56,406 bases of DNA from Pseudomonadota bacterium (GTDB lineage: Bacteria; Pseudomonadota; Alphaproteobacteria; Caulobacterales; Caulobacteraceae), in contig JAIUNU010000019.1 of the NCBI GenBank assembly GCA_020161365.1, forward strand, positions 1-56,406, given 5' to 3'. This document shows, one piece after another, positions 47,368 through 55,627 of this stretch. The notes under the pieces are model-generated. The model saw nothing but the letters and a program-made list of their open reading frames with translations. It did not search any database and was not told the DNA's origin. How positions within the stretch are numbered: position 1 is the first letter of the stretch; each line of letters starts with the position of its first letter. Both the position numbers and the translations under genes were made by a program.

Positions 47368-48486
47368 TCAGACCCGCAGAGGCATCAGCACGTACTTCAC
47401 GCCCGGATCGACCGGATCGACCACCAGGGTCGGGCTGGCCGGGTCGGCGAAGCGGAACTCGGCCTGCGGGCCGGCGATCTGGCCACAGACGTCCAGCAGA
47501 TATCGGGCGTTGAAGCCGATCTCGAAGGGCTCGCCGTCATAGTCGACCTCGACCTCTTCGACCGCCTGGCCGGCTTCCATGTTGCGGACGGTCAGGGTGA
47601 TGCGCCCCGGCTCGACGGCCAGCTTCACAGAGCGGCTCTTTTCGGCCGAGATGGTCGCGACGCGATCGACGGCCTTGGCGAACAGGTCGTTGTCCAGGGT
47701 CAGGATCTTGGCGTTGTCGCGCGGGATCACCCGCATGTAGTCGGGGAAGGCGCCGTCGATGACCTTGGACGTGAGGGCGGCCGCGCCGAACTCGAAGCGG
47801 ACCTTCTGCGGCGAGACCTGCAGGTCGACCGTCTCGCCGGCCGATTCCATCAGGCGGCGCGCTTCTGCGATGGTCTTGCGCGGCACGATCACGCCCGGGA
47901 TGCCGACCGCGCCCTCCGGAGCGGGCATTTCGGCCAAGGCGAGGCGGTGACCGTCGGTGGCCACGGCGCGCAGCTTGGTCTCGCCGCCGTCGTTGACCGT
48001 GTGCAGGTAGAGACCGTTCAGATAATAGCGCGTCTCTTCGGTCGAGATGGCGAAACGGGTCTTGTCGATCAGTCGGATCAGCTCGTTAGTGTCGACCGCG
48101 ATGCGGCTGGACAGGCCGTCCGAGCTCATGACCGGGAAGTCGCCGGCCGGCAGCACCGGCAGGTTGAAGCGCGAACGGCCGGCCTGGATCACCAGACGCG
48201 GATCGTCACCGCTGAAGCTCAGCGACACGTCGGCGCCGTCGGGCAGCTTGCGGACGATCTCGTACAGGGTGTGAGCCGGCGCGGTGATCTGGCCGGGCAC
48301 ATCGATCTGGGCGAAGCCCTCGTCGATGATCTCCATGTCCAGATCGGTGGCCGAGAACGATAGACGATCGCCATCCGCAGACAGCAGGATGTTCGACAGG
48401 ATCGGGATCGTGTTGCGACGCTCGACGACGCTTTGCACATGCCCCAGCGCCTTCAGGAGCGCCGCCCGTTCGATCGTAAGCTTCAT
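47368..48486 (-). CDS. dnaN: DNA polymerase III beta subunit (sliding clamp)
   Basis: The ring-shaped processivity clamp of the replicase. The 372-residue product matches the family, beginning MKLTIERAALLKALGHVQSVVERRNTIPILSN and ending PGVKYVLMPLRV, the typical PMRL-like C-terminus. Three clamp domains are spread evenly over the length. It is not next to dnaA in this window; it is followed by an S9 peptidase. Divergent from the DUF2061 gene across 176 bases. Confidence 0.98.
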   Translation of the reverse strand: MKLTIERAALLKALGHVQSVVERRNTIPILSNILLSADGDRLSFSATDLDMEIIDEGFAQIDVPGQITAPAHTLYEIVRKLPDGADVSLSFSGDDPRLVIQAGRSRFNLPVLPAGDFPVMSSDGLSSRIAVDTNELIRLIDKTRFAISTEETRYYLNGLYLHTVNDGGETKLRAVATDGHRLALAEMPAPEGAVGIPGVIVPRKTIAEARRLMESAGETVDLQVSPQKVRFEFGAAALTSKVIDGAFPDYMRVIPRDNAKILTLDNDLFAKAVDRVATISAEKSRSVKLAVEPGRITLTVRNMEAGQAVEEVEVDYDGEPFEIGFNARYLLDVCGQIAGPQAEFRFADPASPTLVVDPVDPGVKYVLMPLRV

Positions 48487-48631
48487 AGTCCAGTCCAGAT
48501 GTCAGGCCCGCCGCCCCGAGGGAGAATCAGCCCCGCGCGGACCCGTGGAGAAGGGACCGCCGACATTAGCGAAAACCCGCGCGTGGGGAAGAGGCGGAAA
48601 CCCTTGCGGCGCGGGATTCCGACACCATTTG

Positions 48632-48648
48632 TTGAGAATAATTCTCAA
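48632..48648 (+). promoter_or_regulatory. Perfect Fur-type iron box
   Basis: TTGAGAATAATTCTCAA is a perfect 8-1-8 palindrome. It matches the 7-1-7 Fur core (TGATAATNATTATCA) in 13 of the 15 positions counting the free centre. It ends 14 bases before the DUF2061 start and lies 146 bases from the dnaN start. Confidence 0.7.
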
Positions 48649-48662
48649 ATTGGAGCGCCAGG

Positions 48663-48914
48663 ATGCGCCTCGCCCTCAAGACCCTGACCTATGCGTCCAT
48701 GCACCTGACGGTGGCCGTGGCGGTGGCCTACGCCCTGACCCGTGACTGGCGCGTGGCGCTGGCGGTCGGGCTGGTCGAACCGATGGTCCAGACCGTGGCC
48801 TTCAACATTCATGAGCGACTGTGGTCGCGCGCCGACCAGCGGGCGCGCGACCGTCGCGATCAGGCCTTGGCGTCGAACGTGCCGCCAGAGCTGTCGCCCT
48901 CGGCGGCCGCGTAG
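48663..48914 (+). CDS. DUF2061 small membrane protein
   Basis: An 83-residue membrane protein with two hydrophobic segments and the DUF2061 pattern (ALKTLTYASMHLTVAVAVAYALTRDWRVALAVGLVEPMVQTVAFNIHERLW). Function unknown. The ATG at 48663 follows GGAGC. The Fur-type palindrome just upstream suggests iron-repressed expression. Its 3' end overlaps the end of grpE (convergent) by 55 bases, which is unusually long. Confidence 0.87.
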   Translation: MRLALKTLTYASMHLTVAVAVAYALTRDWRVALAVGLVEPMVQTVAFNIHERLWSRADQRARDRRDQALASNVPPELSPSAAA

Positions 48915-49480
48915 GGATTAGCGGAGGCCGCCGGCGTGTCCGGCGAGGCTGGCCCGGTCGAGCCCTTCGCCGCGACCGCCACCATGGCCGGGCGGACCAG
49001 ACGCCCCATCAGCTCATAGCCAGCCTGCATCACCATCAGCACCCCGCCGGCCGCGACCTCGTTGGAGGGCTGCTCGGTGACCGCCTGATGCAGGTGCGGG
49101 TCGAACTTGTCGCCCTTGGCCGGATCGATCTTCTTCAGGCCGTTGCGCTCGAAGGCGCTCTGCAGCTCCTTCTCGGTCATCTCGACGCCGATGATGAAGT
49201 TCTTCACCGCCGGGTCGGTCGAGTCCTTGGGGCTGTGCGCCGTTGCGCGGCCCAGATTATCGGCGGCGCCCAGGAGGTCGCGGGCGAACTTCTGGATCGC
49301 GTAGGCGCGCGCGTCGTTCATCTCGCGCTCGGCGCGGCGCTTGGTGTTCTCGGCCTCGGCGGCGTAGCGGAGCGCCTGCTCCTTCAGTTGAGCCACTTCC
49401 AGCTTCAGCGCCTCGATTTCCTGCGCGGCGTCATCGGCTTCGAACGGCATGTCTTCCGCCGGCGTTTGCTCGTCGGTCAT
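48860..49480 (-). CDS. grpE: GrpE, DnaK nucleotide-exchange factor
   Basis: Co-chaperone that releases ADP from DnaK. The 206-residue product has an N-terminal coiled coil (QEIEALKLEVAQLKEQALRYAAEAENTKRRAEREMNDA) followed by the beta domain with GVEMTEKELQSAFERNGLKKIDPAKGDKFDPHLHQAV. Preceded 12 bases earlier by hrcA on the same strand, a common heat-shock operon. Confidence 0.97.
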   Translation of the reverse strand: MTDEQTPAEDMPFEADDAAQEIEALKLEVAQLKEQALRYAAEAENTKRRAEREMNDARAYAIQKFARDLLGAADNLGRATAHSPKDSTDPAVKNFIIGVEMTEKELQSAFERNGLKKIDPAKGDKFDPHLHQAVTEQPSNEVAAGGVLMVMQAGYELMGRLVRPAMVAVAAKGSTGPASPDTPAASANPYAAAEGDSSGGTFDAKA

Positions 49481-49492
49481 TCGATAAAGTCC

Positions 49493-50569
49493 TTATCCAT
49501 CCATCATCCGCCCGAGCACCCGGGCGGTATAGTCCACCAACGGAATGACCCGAGCGTAGTTCAAGCGGGCGGGCCCGATCACGCCGATCGCGCCCAGCAC
49601 CTTCTGACGCCCCGTCATATAGGGCGCCGCGATCACCGAGGAACCCGAAAGCGAAAAGAGACGCGTTTCGGCCCCGATATAGATGCGCACGCCCTCGGCG
49701 TCGCGCACGTCGTCCAGCAGGCCGATCAACTGACCCTTCTGCTCCAGATCATCGAATAGCTGGCGCACCCGATCGATGTCTTCGCGGGCCCGTGCGTCGG
49801 CCAACAGGTTGGCTTGTCCGCGCACGATCAGAGACCTCGCATCGCCCTCGCCGCCGCTCCAGGCCGCCAGGCCGTCCTCCACGAGGCGCGCGGCGGTCTC
49901 GTCCAATTGCCGGCGAGCCGCGTCCAGCTCGCCGCGCATCTCGATGCGCGCCTCGGTGAGGGTCCGGCCGCGCAGGCGGGCGTTGAGGAAGTTCGAGGCC
50001 TCCTGCAGGGCCGACGGCGTGACGCCCGGCGCCTGGCGCATCAGCCGATTCTCGACCTGGCCGTCCTCGAACACCATCACCGCCAGCACCTGCCCGCCGC
50101 CCAGAGGGACGAACTCAACGTGCTTGACCCCGCCCTCGCGCACGGGCGTGACGACGATGCCGGCGCCGCCCGCCAGGCCTGACAGGATTGAGGACGCCTC
50201 GGCCAGGGCTTCTTCGAACGAGCGCCCCTTCACCGCCAGACGCGCCTCGATGGCCCGCTTCTCCTGTTCGGCGACATCGCCGACCTCCAGGAAGCCGTCG
50301 ACGAACATCCGCAGGCCTGCGTGGGTCGGCATTCGCCCGGCGCTGGTGTGCGGCGCGTCTAGAAGGCCCAATTGCGCCAGATCCTGCATGGTGTTGCGGA
50401 TCGACGCCGGAGATAGGGCGACCCCGCCCTTGGAAATGGTGCGAGAGCCCACCGGCTCCCCCGTTTCCAAGTACGACTCGACCACACGCCGGAAAATGTC
50501 GCGCGCGCGGTTGTCCAGCTCAGTCAGGCCGGGCGTGCGGACGATCGGCCCCGGGAAGAGCTGCGTCAT
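49493..50569 (-). CDS. hrcA: Heat-inducible transcription repressor HrcA
   Basis: Repressor that binds CIRCE elements of chaperone operons. The 358-residue protein begins with a winged-helix domain (FRRVVESYLETGEPVGSRTISKGGVALSPASIRNTMQDLAQLGLLDAPHTSAGRMPTHAGLRMFVD) and has the GAF-like dimerisation region afterwards (IVVTPVREGGVKHVEFVPL, GVIGPARLNYARVIPLVDYTA). No CIRCE element is visible upstream here; a CTTGAA sequence at 50635-50640 on the minus strand could be part of a sigma-32 promoter. Divergent from rph. Confidence 0.97.
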   Translation of the reverse strand: MTQLFPGPIVRTPGLTELDNRARDIFRRVVESYLETGEPVGSRTISKGGVALSPASIRNTMQDLAQLGLLDAPHTSAGRMPTHAGLRMFVDGFLEVGDVAEQEKRAIEARLAVKGRSFEEALAEASSILSGLAGGAGIVVTPVREGGVKHVEFVPLGGGQVLAVMVFEDGQVENRLMRQAPGVTPSALQEASNFLNARLRGRTLTEARIEMRGELDAARRQLDETAARLVEDGLAAWSGGEGDARSLIVRGQANLLADARAREDIDRVRQLFDDLEQKGQLIGLLDDVRDAEGVRIYIGAETRLFSLSGSSVIAAPYMTGRQKVLGAIGVIGPARLNYARVIPLVDYTARVLGRMMDG

Positions 50570-50634
50570 GTCCCTGCGCTCCGATCAAGCGTGACTTCGA
50601 AGACCCGGTCGGCGAACAAAAGCGGTCGGCCCCT

Positions 50635-50640
50635 TTCAAG
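50635..50640 (-). promoter_or_regulatory. Possible sigma-32 -35 element for hrcA-grpE
   Basis: CTTGAA on the minus strand 66 bases before the hrcA start matches the heat-shock sigma -35. The region where a -10 should be (around CTTTTGTT) fits poorly, so this is only a suggestion based on known heat-shock control of the operon in Caulobacter. Confidence 0.25.
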
Positions 50641-50708
50641 TGCGGCTGCCAATAGGATAAGCGGCCACACACACACATTCAAATCTCCCAGCAGATCAGG
50701 AGTTTCCC

Positions 50709-51425
50709 ATGCGTCCGTCCGAACGCGCCCCCGACCAGTTGCGCGCCGTCACGCTGGAAACCGGCGTCAACCGCTATGCGGAAGGCTCGTGCCTGATTTC
50801 GTTTGGCCACACCAAGGTGCTGGTGACGGCTACTGTCGAGGAGAATGTCCCGGGCTGGATGCGCAACAAGGGCGCCGGCTGGGTGACCGCCGAGTACGGC
50901 ATGTTGCCCCGCGCCACTCATACGCGCGGCCGCCGCGAAGCCGCCGCCGGCAAGCAGACGGGCCGCACCCAGGAGATCCAGCGTCTGATCGGCCGGTCCC
51001 TGCGCGCCGTCGTAGACCTGAAGGCGCTGGGCGAGCGCCAGATCACGCTCGACTGCGACGTCGTCCAGGCCGATGGCGGCACCCGCACCGCCGCGATCAC
51101 TGGCGCCTGGGTCGCCCTGCGCCTGGCCACCAAGTACCTGCTGGACGAGGGCGTGCTGAAGACCGACCCGATCCTCGGCCAGGTGGCGGCCGTCTCCTGC
51201 GGGGTGTTCAACGGCGTGCCGGTGCTTGACCTCGACTACGAGGAAGACAGCAACGCCGAGGCCGATAGCAATTTCGTCCTGACCGGCGAGGGTGACATCG
51301 TCGAGATCCAGGCCACGGGCGAGAAGCGCGGCTTCACCCGCGCCGAGTTCGAAAGCCTCTATGGTCTGGCCGACAAGGGGATCAACGAACTGTTCGCCCT
51401 GCAACGCGCCGCGATCGGCAGTTAG
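50709..51425 (+). CDS. rph: Ribonuclease PH
   Basis: Phosphate-dependent 3'-exonuclease that trims tRNA precursors. The 238-residue product has RPSERAPDQLRAVTLETGVNRYAEGSCLISFGHTKVLVTATVEE and EYGMLPRATHTRGRREAAAGKQTGRTQEIQRLIGRSLRAVVD, both family signatures. ATG 50709 follows CAGGAG. In related genomes rph heads an operon with rdgB and hemW; here the next plus-strand gene is a degenerate HtrA-like protein. Confidence 0.97.
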   Translation: MRPSERAPDQLRAVTLETGVNRYAEGSCLISFGHTKVLVTATVEENVPGWMRNKGAGWVTAEYGMLPRATHTRGRREAAAGKQTGRTQEIQRLIGRSLRAVVDLKALGERQITLDCDVVQADGGTRTAAITGAWVALRLATKYLLDEGVLKTDPILGQVAAVSCGVFNGVPVLDLDYEEDSNAEADSNFVLTGEGDIVEIQATGEKRGFTRAEFESLYGLADKGINELFALQRAAIGS

Positions 51426-51490
51426 GACCCAAAGGCTTGCCGAACGGGGGCGCCGGTCCCAGATTCCGACCTCAAGTCTAGGAGTCTCGC

Positions 51491-52468
51491 GTGCCCACCC
51501 CGTTCGATGGCCATGAAGTCGAAGCCCGCCTGCGTCCCTCGGCCGAGGCCTATCGGTTCGATCTGGATCAGGCGCTGGCCTCGATGGTCGCCCTGGAAGC
51601 CACGATCCCGGCCGACGCCTATACCGCGCCTCTGCTTGGGACCGAGCGCGTCGGCAACGGGGTGGTGATCAGTCTGAGCGGCCTTGTCGTGACCATGGCC
51701 TATCTGGTCACCGAGGCCGATGAGGTGGTGCTGACCCGCAACGATGGTCGGCGCGTGCCCGCCCATGTGCTGGGCCTGGATGTGCGTTCGGGCCTGGGCC
51801 TGGTCCAGGCGTTGGAGCCTCTTGACCTTCCGGCGATCACCATCGGCAGCGCGCGAGACCTGGAGGCAGGTTCGGCGATCATCGCCGCCGGGGCCGGTGG
51901 CCGCGCCCACGCGGTGGCGGGTCAGGTCCTGACCCGCATGCCGTTCGCCGGTTATTGGGAATACAAGCTGGACGACGCGATCATCACTGCGCCCGCCCAC
52001 CCGCACTGGAGCGGCGCGGCCTTGATCGGACCCAAGGGTGACCTCGTGGGGCTGGGCTCTCTGGCCCTCGAAGGCCGCGACCAGAACGATGAAGCACGCC
52101 CCCTGAACATGTTCGTGCCCGCCGAGCTGCTGCCGCCGATTCTGGATGATCTGGCGCGCGGGCGCAGTCCGCATCCGCCGCGTCCGTGGTTGGGCGTCTT
52201 TGCTCAGGAGATGGAGAACCACATCGTGATCGTCGGGGTCTCGCCCAAGGGACCCGCCGCGCGCGCCGAGTTGCGGGCCGGCGACCTGATCCTCGCGATC
52301 AACGGCCGGCCGGTATCGGACCTGTCGGCGTTCTACGATGCGCTCTGGGGTCTTGGAGAGGCGGGCGTCACCGTGCCCTTGAAGATCCTGCGCGAAGGCG
52401 ACGCCTTCGAGATGGAGGTGCGTTCCATGGATCGGGCCAGCCTGCTCAAGAGGCGGCGGCTGAACTAA
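51491..52468 (+). CDS. HtrA-like PDZ protein with lost catalytic residues
   Basis: A 325-residue protein with a trypsin-like domain (about 40-215) and a PDZ domain (about 230-315: LGVFAQEMENHIVIVGVSPKGPAARAELRAGDLILAINGRPV). Aligned by eye to HtrA/DegP, the catalytic His site TNAH is TMAY (Tyr71), the Asp site RTDLAVL is RSGLGLV (Gly101), and GNSGGP is HWSGAA, keeping Ser174. Two of three triad residues are gone, so it is probably not a protease. No signal peptide or membrane segment is visible. Start is GTG 51491. It overlaps the convergent XRE gene by four bases. Confidence 0.82.
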   Translation: MPTPFDGHEVEARLRPSAEAYRFDLDQALASMVALEATIPADAYTAPLLGTERVGNGVVISLSGLVVTMAYLVTEADEVVLTRNDGRRVPAHVLGLDVRSGLGLVQALEPLDLPAITIGSARDLEAGSAIIAAGAGGRAHAVAGQVLTRMPFAGYWEYKLDDAIITAPAHPHWSGAALIGPKGDLVGLGSLALEGRDQNDEARPLNMFVPAELLPPILDDLARGRSPHPPRPWLGVFAQEMENHIVIVGVSPKGPAARAELRAGDLILAINGRPVSDLSAFYDALWGLGEAGVTVPLKILREGDAFEMEVRSMDRASLLKRRRLN

Positions 52469-52692
52469 TCCTCGTGCGCGTCGGCCGGGCCGTACTCGAA
52501 GCTGAGGAGGTCACCTGGCTGGCATTCCAGTTCGCGACAGAGCGCGTCCAAGGTCGAGAAGCGCACGGCGCGGGCCTTGCCGGTCTTGAGGATCGAGAGG
52601 TTGGCGATGGTCACGCCGACGCGGTCCGACAGTTCGGTCAGGGACATGCGGCGCTCCAGAAGCACGCGGTCGAGGTTCACGCGGACGGGCAT
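52465..52692 (-). CDS. Small XRE-type helix-turn-helix regulator
   Basis: A 75-residue protein that is a single Cro/CI-type HTH: NLDRVLLERRMSLTELSDRVGVTIANLSILKTGKARAVRFSTLDALCRELECQPGDLLSFE, similar to the YozG-like regulators found next to DUF2975 genes. The start is ATG 52692. It lies 16 bases after the DUF2975 gene on the same strand, so the regulator is probably expressed with it. Confidence 0.88.
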   Translation of the reverse strand: MPVRVNLDRVLLERRMSLTELSDRVGVTIANLSILKTGKARAVRFSTLDALCRELECQPGDLLSFEYGPADAHED

Positions 52693-52708
52693 GCAGGATC
52701 GCTCCGGA

Positions 52709-53242
52709 TCAGATCGTGAGTTCGGCTTCACGCCGAAGGCGCGCGCCCTCGCGGAACACCTCGGCCAGGACAAACACCACCAGCACCGAGAACCAGGCGG
52801 TCAGGGTGAAGCTGTCGTCGATGACCTTGGCCTTCGGGGCCAGCCAGCGGGCCAGGCCCGAAAAGACGTAGCGCCCCACTTCCAGCCCCGCCAGCACCAG
52901 GCCGATCAGGCGCAGGCGCACGACGTTGTCGGGGTGGAAAGGGTCGCCTGCGGTGAGGGTAGCGAAGATCTTGCGCAGCCGCTCGACAATGACCATCCAG
53001 CCGCCCAGCAACAGCGCCCAAGCGGCCAGGGCTCCGGCGAACAGCGGTCCGTTACGGCTGACCGCCTCGACCGCGTCGCTGATCGGCAGCATCGACGCCA
53101 GCAGCTCAGGATTGAAGCTGAACAGCAGCGCGATCAGCGTGAACAGCGATAGCAGGCTGACGAAGATCCACAGCCCGACATAGATCACGTCGAGGATGAT
53201 CTTCAGAAAACTCGATACAGAGCCGGGCCCCAAGGCGCGCAT
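52709..53242 (-). CDS. DUF2975 membrane protein
   Basis: A 177-residue inner-membrane protein with four hydrophobic helices and the DUF2975 layout (LLGGWMVIVERLRKIFATLTAGDPFHPDNVVRLRLIGLVLAGLEVGRYV, then a C-terminal FVLAEVFREGARLRREAELTI). DUF2975 genes are very often followed by a small XRE regulator, as here. The start ATG 53242 has GGGGGAG upstream; an earlier one at 53275 is less likely. Function unknown. Confidence 0.87.
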   Translation of the reverse strand: MRALGPGSVSSFLKIILDVIYVGLWIFVSLLSLFTLIALLFSFNPELLASMLPISDAVEAVSRNGPLFAGALAAWALLLGGWMVIVERLRKIFATLTAGDPFHPDNVVRLRLIGLVLAGLEVGRYVFSGLARWLAPKAKVIDDSFTLTAWFSVLVVFVLAEVFREGARLRREAELTI

Positions 53243-53276
53243 GGCTGCTCCCCCGACAGCGACGCTAAGCAACATG

Positions 53277-53291
53277 CCCCGCGTCGCGGGG
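53277..53291. repeat. Short GC hairpin upstream of the DUF2975 gene
   Basis: CCCCGC, GTC, GCGGGG: a perfect six-base inverted repeat between the DUF2975 start and the small frame upstream. It could end transcription of that small frame, but no T-run follows. Confidence 0.35.
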
Positions 53292-53327
53292 AGACGTCAA
53301 AACCAGATGTCTCGAACCTTCAGCCGC

Positions 53328-53444
53328 CTAGAGCGTCTGCACCACGAACGTCACGGCCGACACCGGCACGGCCACGATCAGCGCGGCGGTGATGGCGGTC
53401 ATGACGAGCTTGTCTGCGATGCGGAACAGGCGGGCGGAGGACAT
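53328..53444 (-). CDS. Possible 38-residue single-pass membrane protein
   Basis: On the minus strand ATG 53444 opens a 38-codon frame ending in TAG at 53328. The product starts MSSARLFRIADKLVM and then has one strongly hydrophobic segment (TAITAALIVAVPVSAVTFVVQTL). The ribosome site is weak (TGGAA). The clean basic-then-hydrophobic layout and codon use like neighbouring genes make it plausible as a small membrane protein. Confidence 0.5.
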   Translation of the reverse strand: MSSARLFRIADKLVMTAITAALIVAVPVSAVTFVVQTL

Positions 53445-53598
53445 CGGGTTTTCCAGTTTTCGATATGTGGCCAGGGCCGAGACGTTCGACCCCTCGCCAC
53501 GGTCAACAAATAGGCCGGGCGCCCGGTTCCGCCAATGTTGTTTATCGAGAAACGATATTAAACTTTAGCAATGATCACCTCGGTCTCGGCGTTCCTCG

Positions 53599-54696
53599 CT
53601 AGCGGCGCGAGAACTTCAGGATTTCCGAGGCCAAGGCCTGCAGGGGCGCGATGCGATCGACGCAGCCCAGGGCGATCGCCTCCTTGGGCATGCCGAAGAC
53701 GATCGAGGAGGCTTCGTCCTGTGCGATCGTGGCGGCGCCGGCCTGTTTCATCTCGCTCATGCCGCGTGCGCCATCGTCGCCCATGCCGGTCATGATCACG
53801 CCCACGGCGTTGGACCCGGCCGACCGCGCCGCCGAGCGGAACAGGACGTCGACCGAGGGCCGATGCCGGGTGACCAGCGGTCCGTCGCGAACCGAGACGA
53901 AGTAGCGCGCGCCGCTGCGCTCCAGCAGGGTGTGCTTGTTGCCGGGCGCGATCAGCACCCGGCCCCGCAGGACGGTGTCGCCGTCCTCGGCTTCCTTGAC
54001 CGACACCGCGCAGAGGCTGTCGAGCCGTTTAGCGAACGAGGCGGTGAACTTTTCGGGCATGTGCTGGACGATGACGATCCCGGGGGAGTCGGCGGGCAGC
54101 GCTTCGAGCACTTCGCGCAAGGCCTCGGTGCCGCCGGTCGAGGCGCCGATACAGACCACCGTTTCGGTGGTCCTGGCCATGGCGCGCGCGTTCGGCGGCG
54201 GGAGCACCGCGTCGGCGGTCAGCTTCTTTTCGGGTTCGTGATAGACATGCCGCACCGGCACGGGCGCGCGGCGCGCCCCGGCCACGCGGGCGCTGGCGGC
54301 GGCCTTCACCGCGTCGCAGATGCGGATGCGTGACTCGACCAGATGCTCCGCCACGCCCATCCGGGGCTTGACGATCACATCGACCGCGCCGGCTTCCAGC
54401 GCCTGCAGCAGCGTCTCCGAACCCGCCTCGACCAGGGACGAGCACATGACCACCGGCAAGGGGTGCTGGGCCATGATCTTGCGCAGGAAGGTGATGCCGT
54501 CCATTCGGGGCATCTCGACGTCCAAGGTGATGACGTCGGGAATTTCGTCGCGGATCCGGCGGGCGGCGACGAACGGGTCGGAGGCCACGCCGATCACCTC
54601 GATCTGCGGATCGGACTCCAGGATGCTCGCCAGGGTCTGGCGGACCGTGGCGGAGTCATCGACGATCAGAACCCTGATTTTTCCCGACCGCGGCAT
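53599..54696 (-). CDS. cheB: Chemotaxis response regulator methylesterase CheB
   Basis: Demethylates and deamidates chemoreceptors when phosphorylated by CheA. The 365-residue protein has an N-terminal receiver (VLIVDDSATVRQ, phospho-acceptor Asp59 in VITLDVEMPRMDG) and a C-terminal methylesterase domain (CIGASTGGTEAL with Ser186, VIVQHMPEKFTASFAKRLD with His212, and MTGMGDDGARGM with Asp308). It follows cheR by five bases in the mcp-cheW-cheR-cheB operon. Confidence 0.96.
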   Translation of the reverse strand: MPRSGKIRVLIVDDSATVRQTLASILESDPQIEVIGVASDPFVAARRIRDEIPDVITLDVEMPRMDGITFLRKIMAQHPLPVVMCSSLVEAGSETLLQALEAGAVDVIVKPRMGVAEHLVESRIRICDAVKAAASARVAGARRAPVPVRHVYHEPEKKLTADAVLPPPNARAMARTTETVVCIGASTGGTEALREVLEALPADSPGIVIVQHMPEKFTASFAKRLDSLCAVSVKEAEDGDTVLRGRVLIAPGNKHTLLERSGARYFVSVRDGPLVTRHRPSVDVLFRSAARSAGSNAVGVIMTGMGDDGARGMSEMKQAGAATIAQDEASSIVFGMPKEAIALGCVDRIAPLQALASEILKFSRR

Positions 54697-54701
54697 GGCG
54701 C

Positions 54702-55562
54702 CTAGCGCTTCTGGAAGACGGTGTTGGCGACCTGGCGAACCGGCAGGTCCAGGCCCACGATCGACTCCGAATGTCCCAGGATCAGATAGCCGTTGGGCCG
54801 CAGGTGATGGCAGAGGCGCGCCAGCACCTTCCCCTGTGTGGGTTTATCGAAATAGATCAGGATGTTACGGCAGAAGACGACGTCGATGTCCTGCTCGACG
54901 GGGTAGGCGTCGTCCATAAGGTTCAGGCGCGCGAAGCCGATCTTGGACCGCAAGGCTGGCGCGATCCGCACTTCGTGGTGCGATGGATCCCTGGATTGGC
55001 GCACATATCGCCGGCGCATCGCCATCGGCACGGGGGCGATCATTCCGGCGGGGTATCGCCCGGCGATCGCCTGGGCGAGCACCTCGGTGCAGATATCGGT
55101 GGCGAGGATCGAATAGTCCGTGCCCCGGTTGGCTTCGCAAAATGCGTCGAGCACCATCGCCAGGGTATAGGGTTCGGCCCCCGTCGAGCACGCCGCGCTC
55201 CAGACCTTGATCTCCCGACGTCCCGCTGCGACGAGCGGCGGTAGGATGGTCTTTTCCAGCACCTCGAAGTGCACCGGTTCGCGGAAGAACTCGGTCTTGT
55301 TGGTGGTCACCGCGTCGATCAGGTGGATCGTCTCGCCCTCGAGCCCGCCCTCGTCGAAGATGAAGCGGCAATAGGCGTTGACATCGTCGAGGCCGTGGAC
55401 GCGCATCCGCCGCCGCAGCCGGCCCTCCAGCATGGTGCGCTTGTTGGCCGGCATCTTGATGCCGCTGTAGGCATGTACGAACGCGGACAGGCGCGAGAAA
55501 TTCTTGGCGCTGAGGGGCTCGCTGATCGACACCGGATTTAAGGCTAAGGCGGCTTGGGCCAA
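54702..55562 (-). CDS. cheR: Chemotaxis methyltransferase CheR
   Basis: SAM-dependent methyltransferase acting on receptor glutamates. The 286-residue product shows an N-terminal helical domain (FSRLSAFVHAYSGIKMPANKRTMLEGRLRRRMRVHG) and the Rossmann domain with VWSAACSTGAEPYTLAMVLD, ILATDICTEVLAQA, and FCRNILIYFDKPTQGKVLARL. The start is taken as TTG 55562; a GTG at 55532 is an alternative. It lies between cheW and cheB. Confidence 0.95.
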   Translation of the reverse strand: MAQAALALNPVSISEPLSAKNFSRLSAFVHAYSGIKMPANKRTMLEGRLRRRMRVHGLDDVNAYCRFIFDEGGLEGETIHLIDAVTTNKTEFFREPVHFEVLEKTILPPLVAAGRREIKVWSAACSTGAEPYTLAMVLDAFCEANRGTDYSILATDICTEVLAQAIAGRYPAGMIAPVPMAMRRRYVRQSRDPSHHEVRIAPALRSKIGFARLNLMDDAYPVEQDIDVVFCRNILIYFDKPTQGKVLARLCHHLRPNGYLILGHSESIVGLDLPVRQVANTVFQKR

Positions 55563-55627
55563 ACTGATCCCCTGATACTAAGAGCGCGTTCGGGCGGCTG
55601 AACCGCTTAATTCAGACCTCAGGCGCT

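Noticed and set aside
50570..50708. Search for a CIRCE element upstream of hrcA
   Set aside because: No TTAGCACTC-N9-GAGTGCTAA-like sequence is present; only a weak sigma-32-like -35 is visible.
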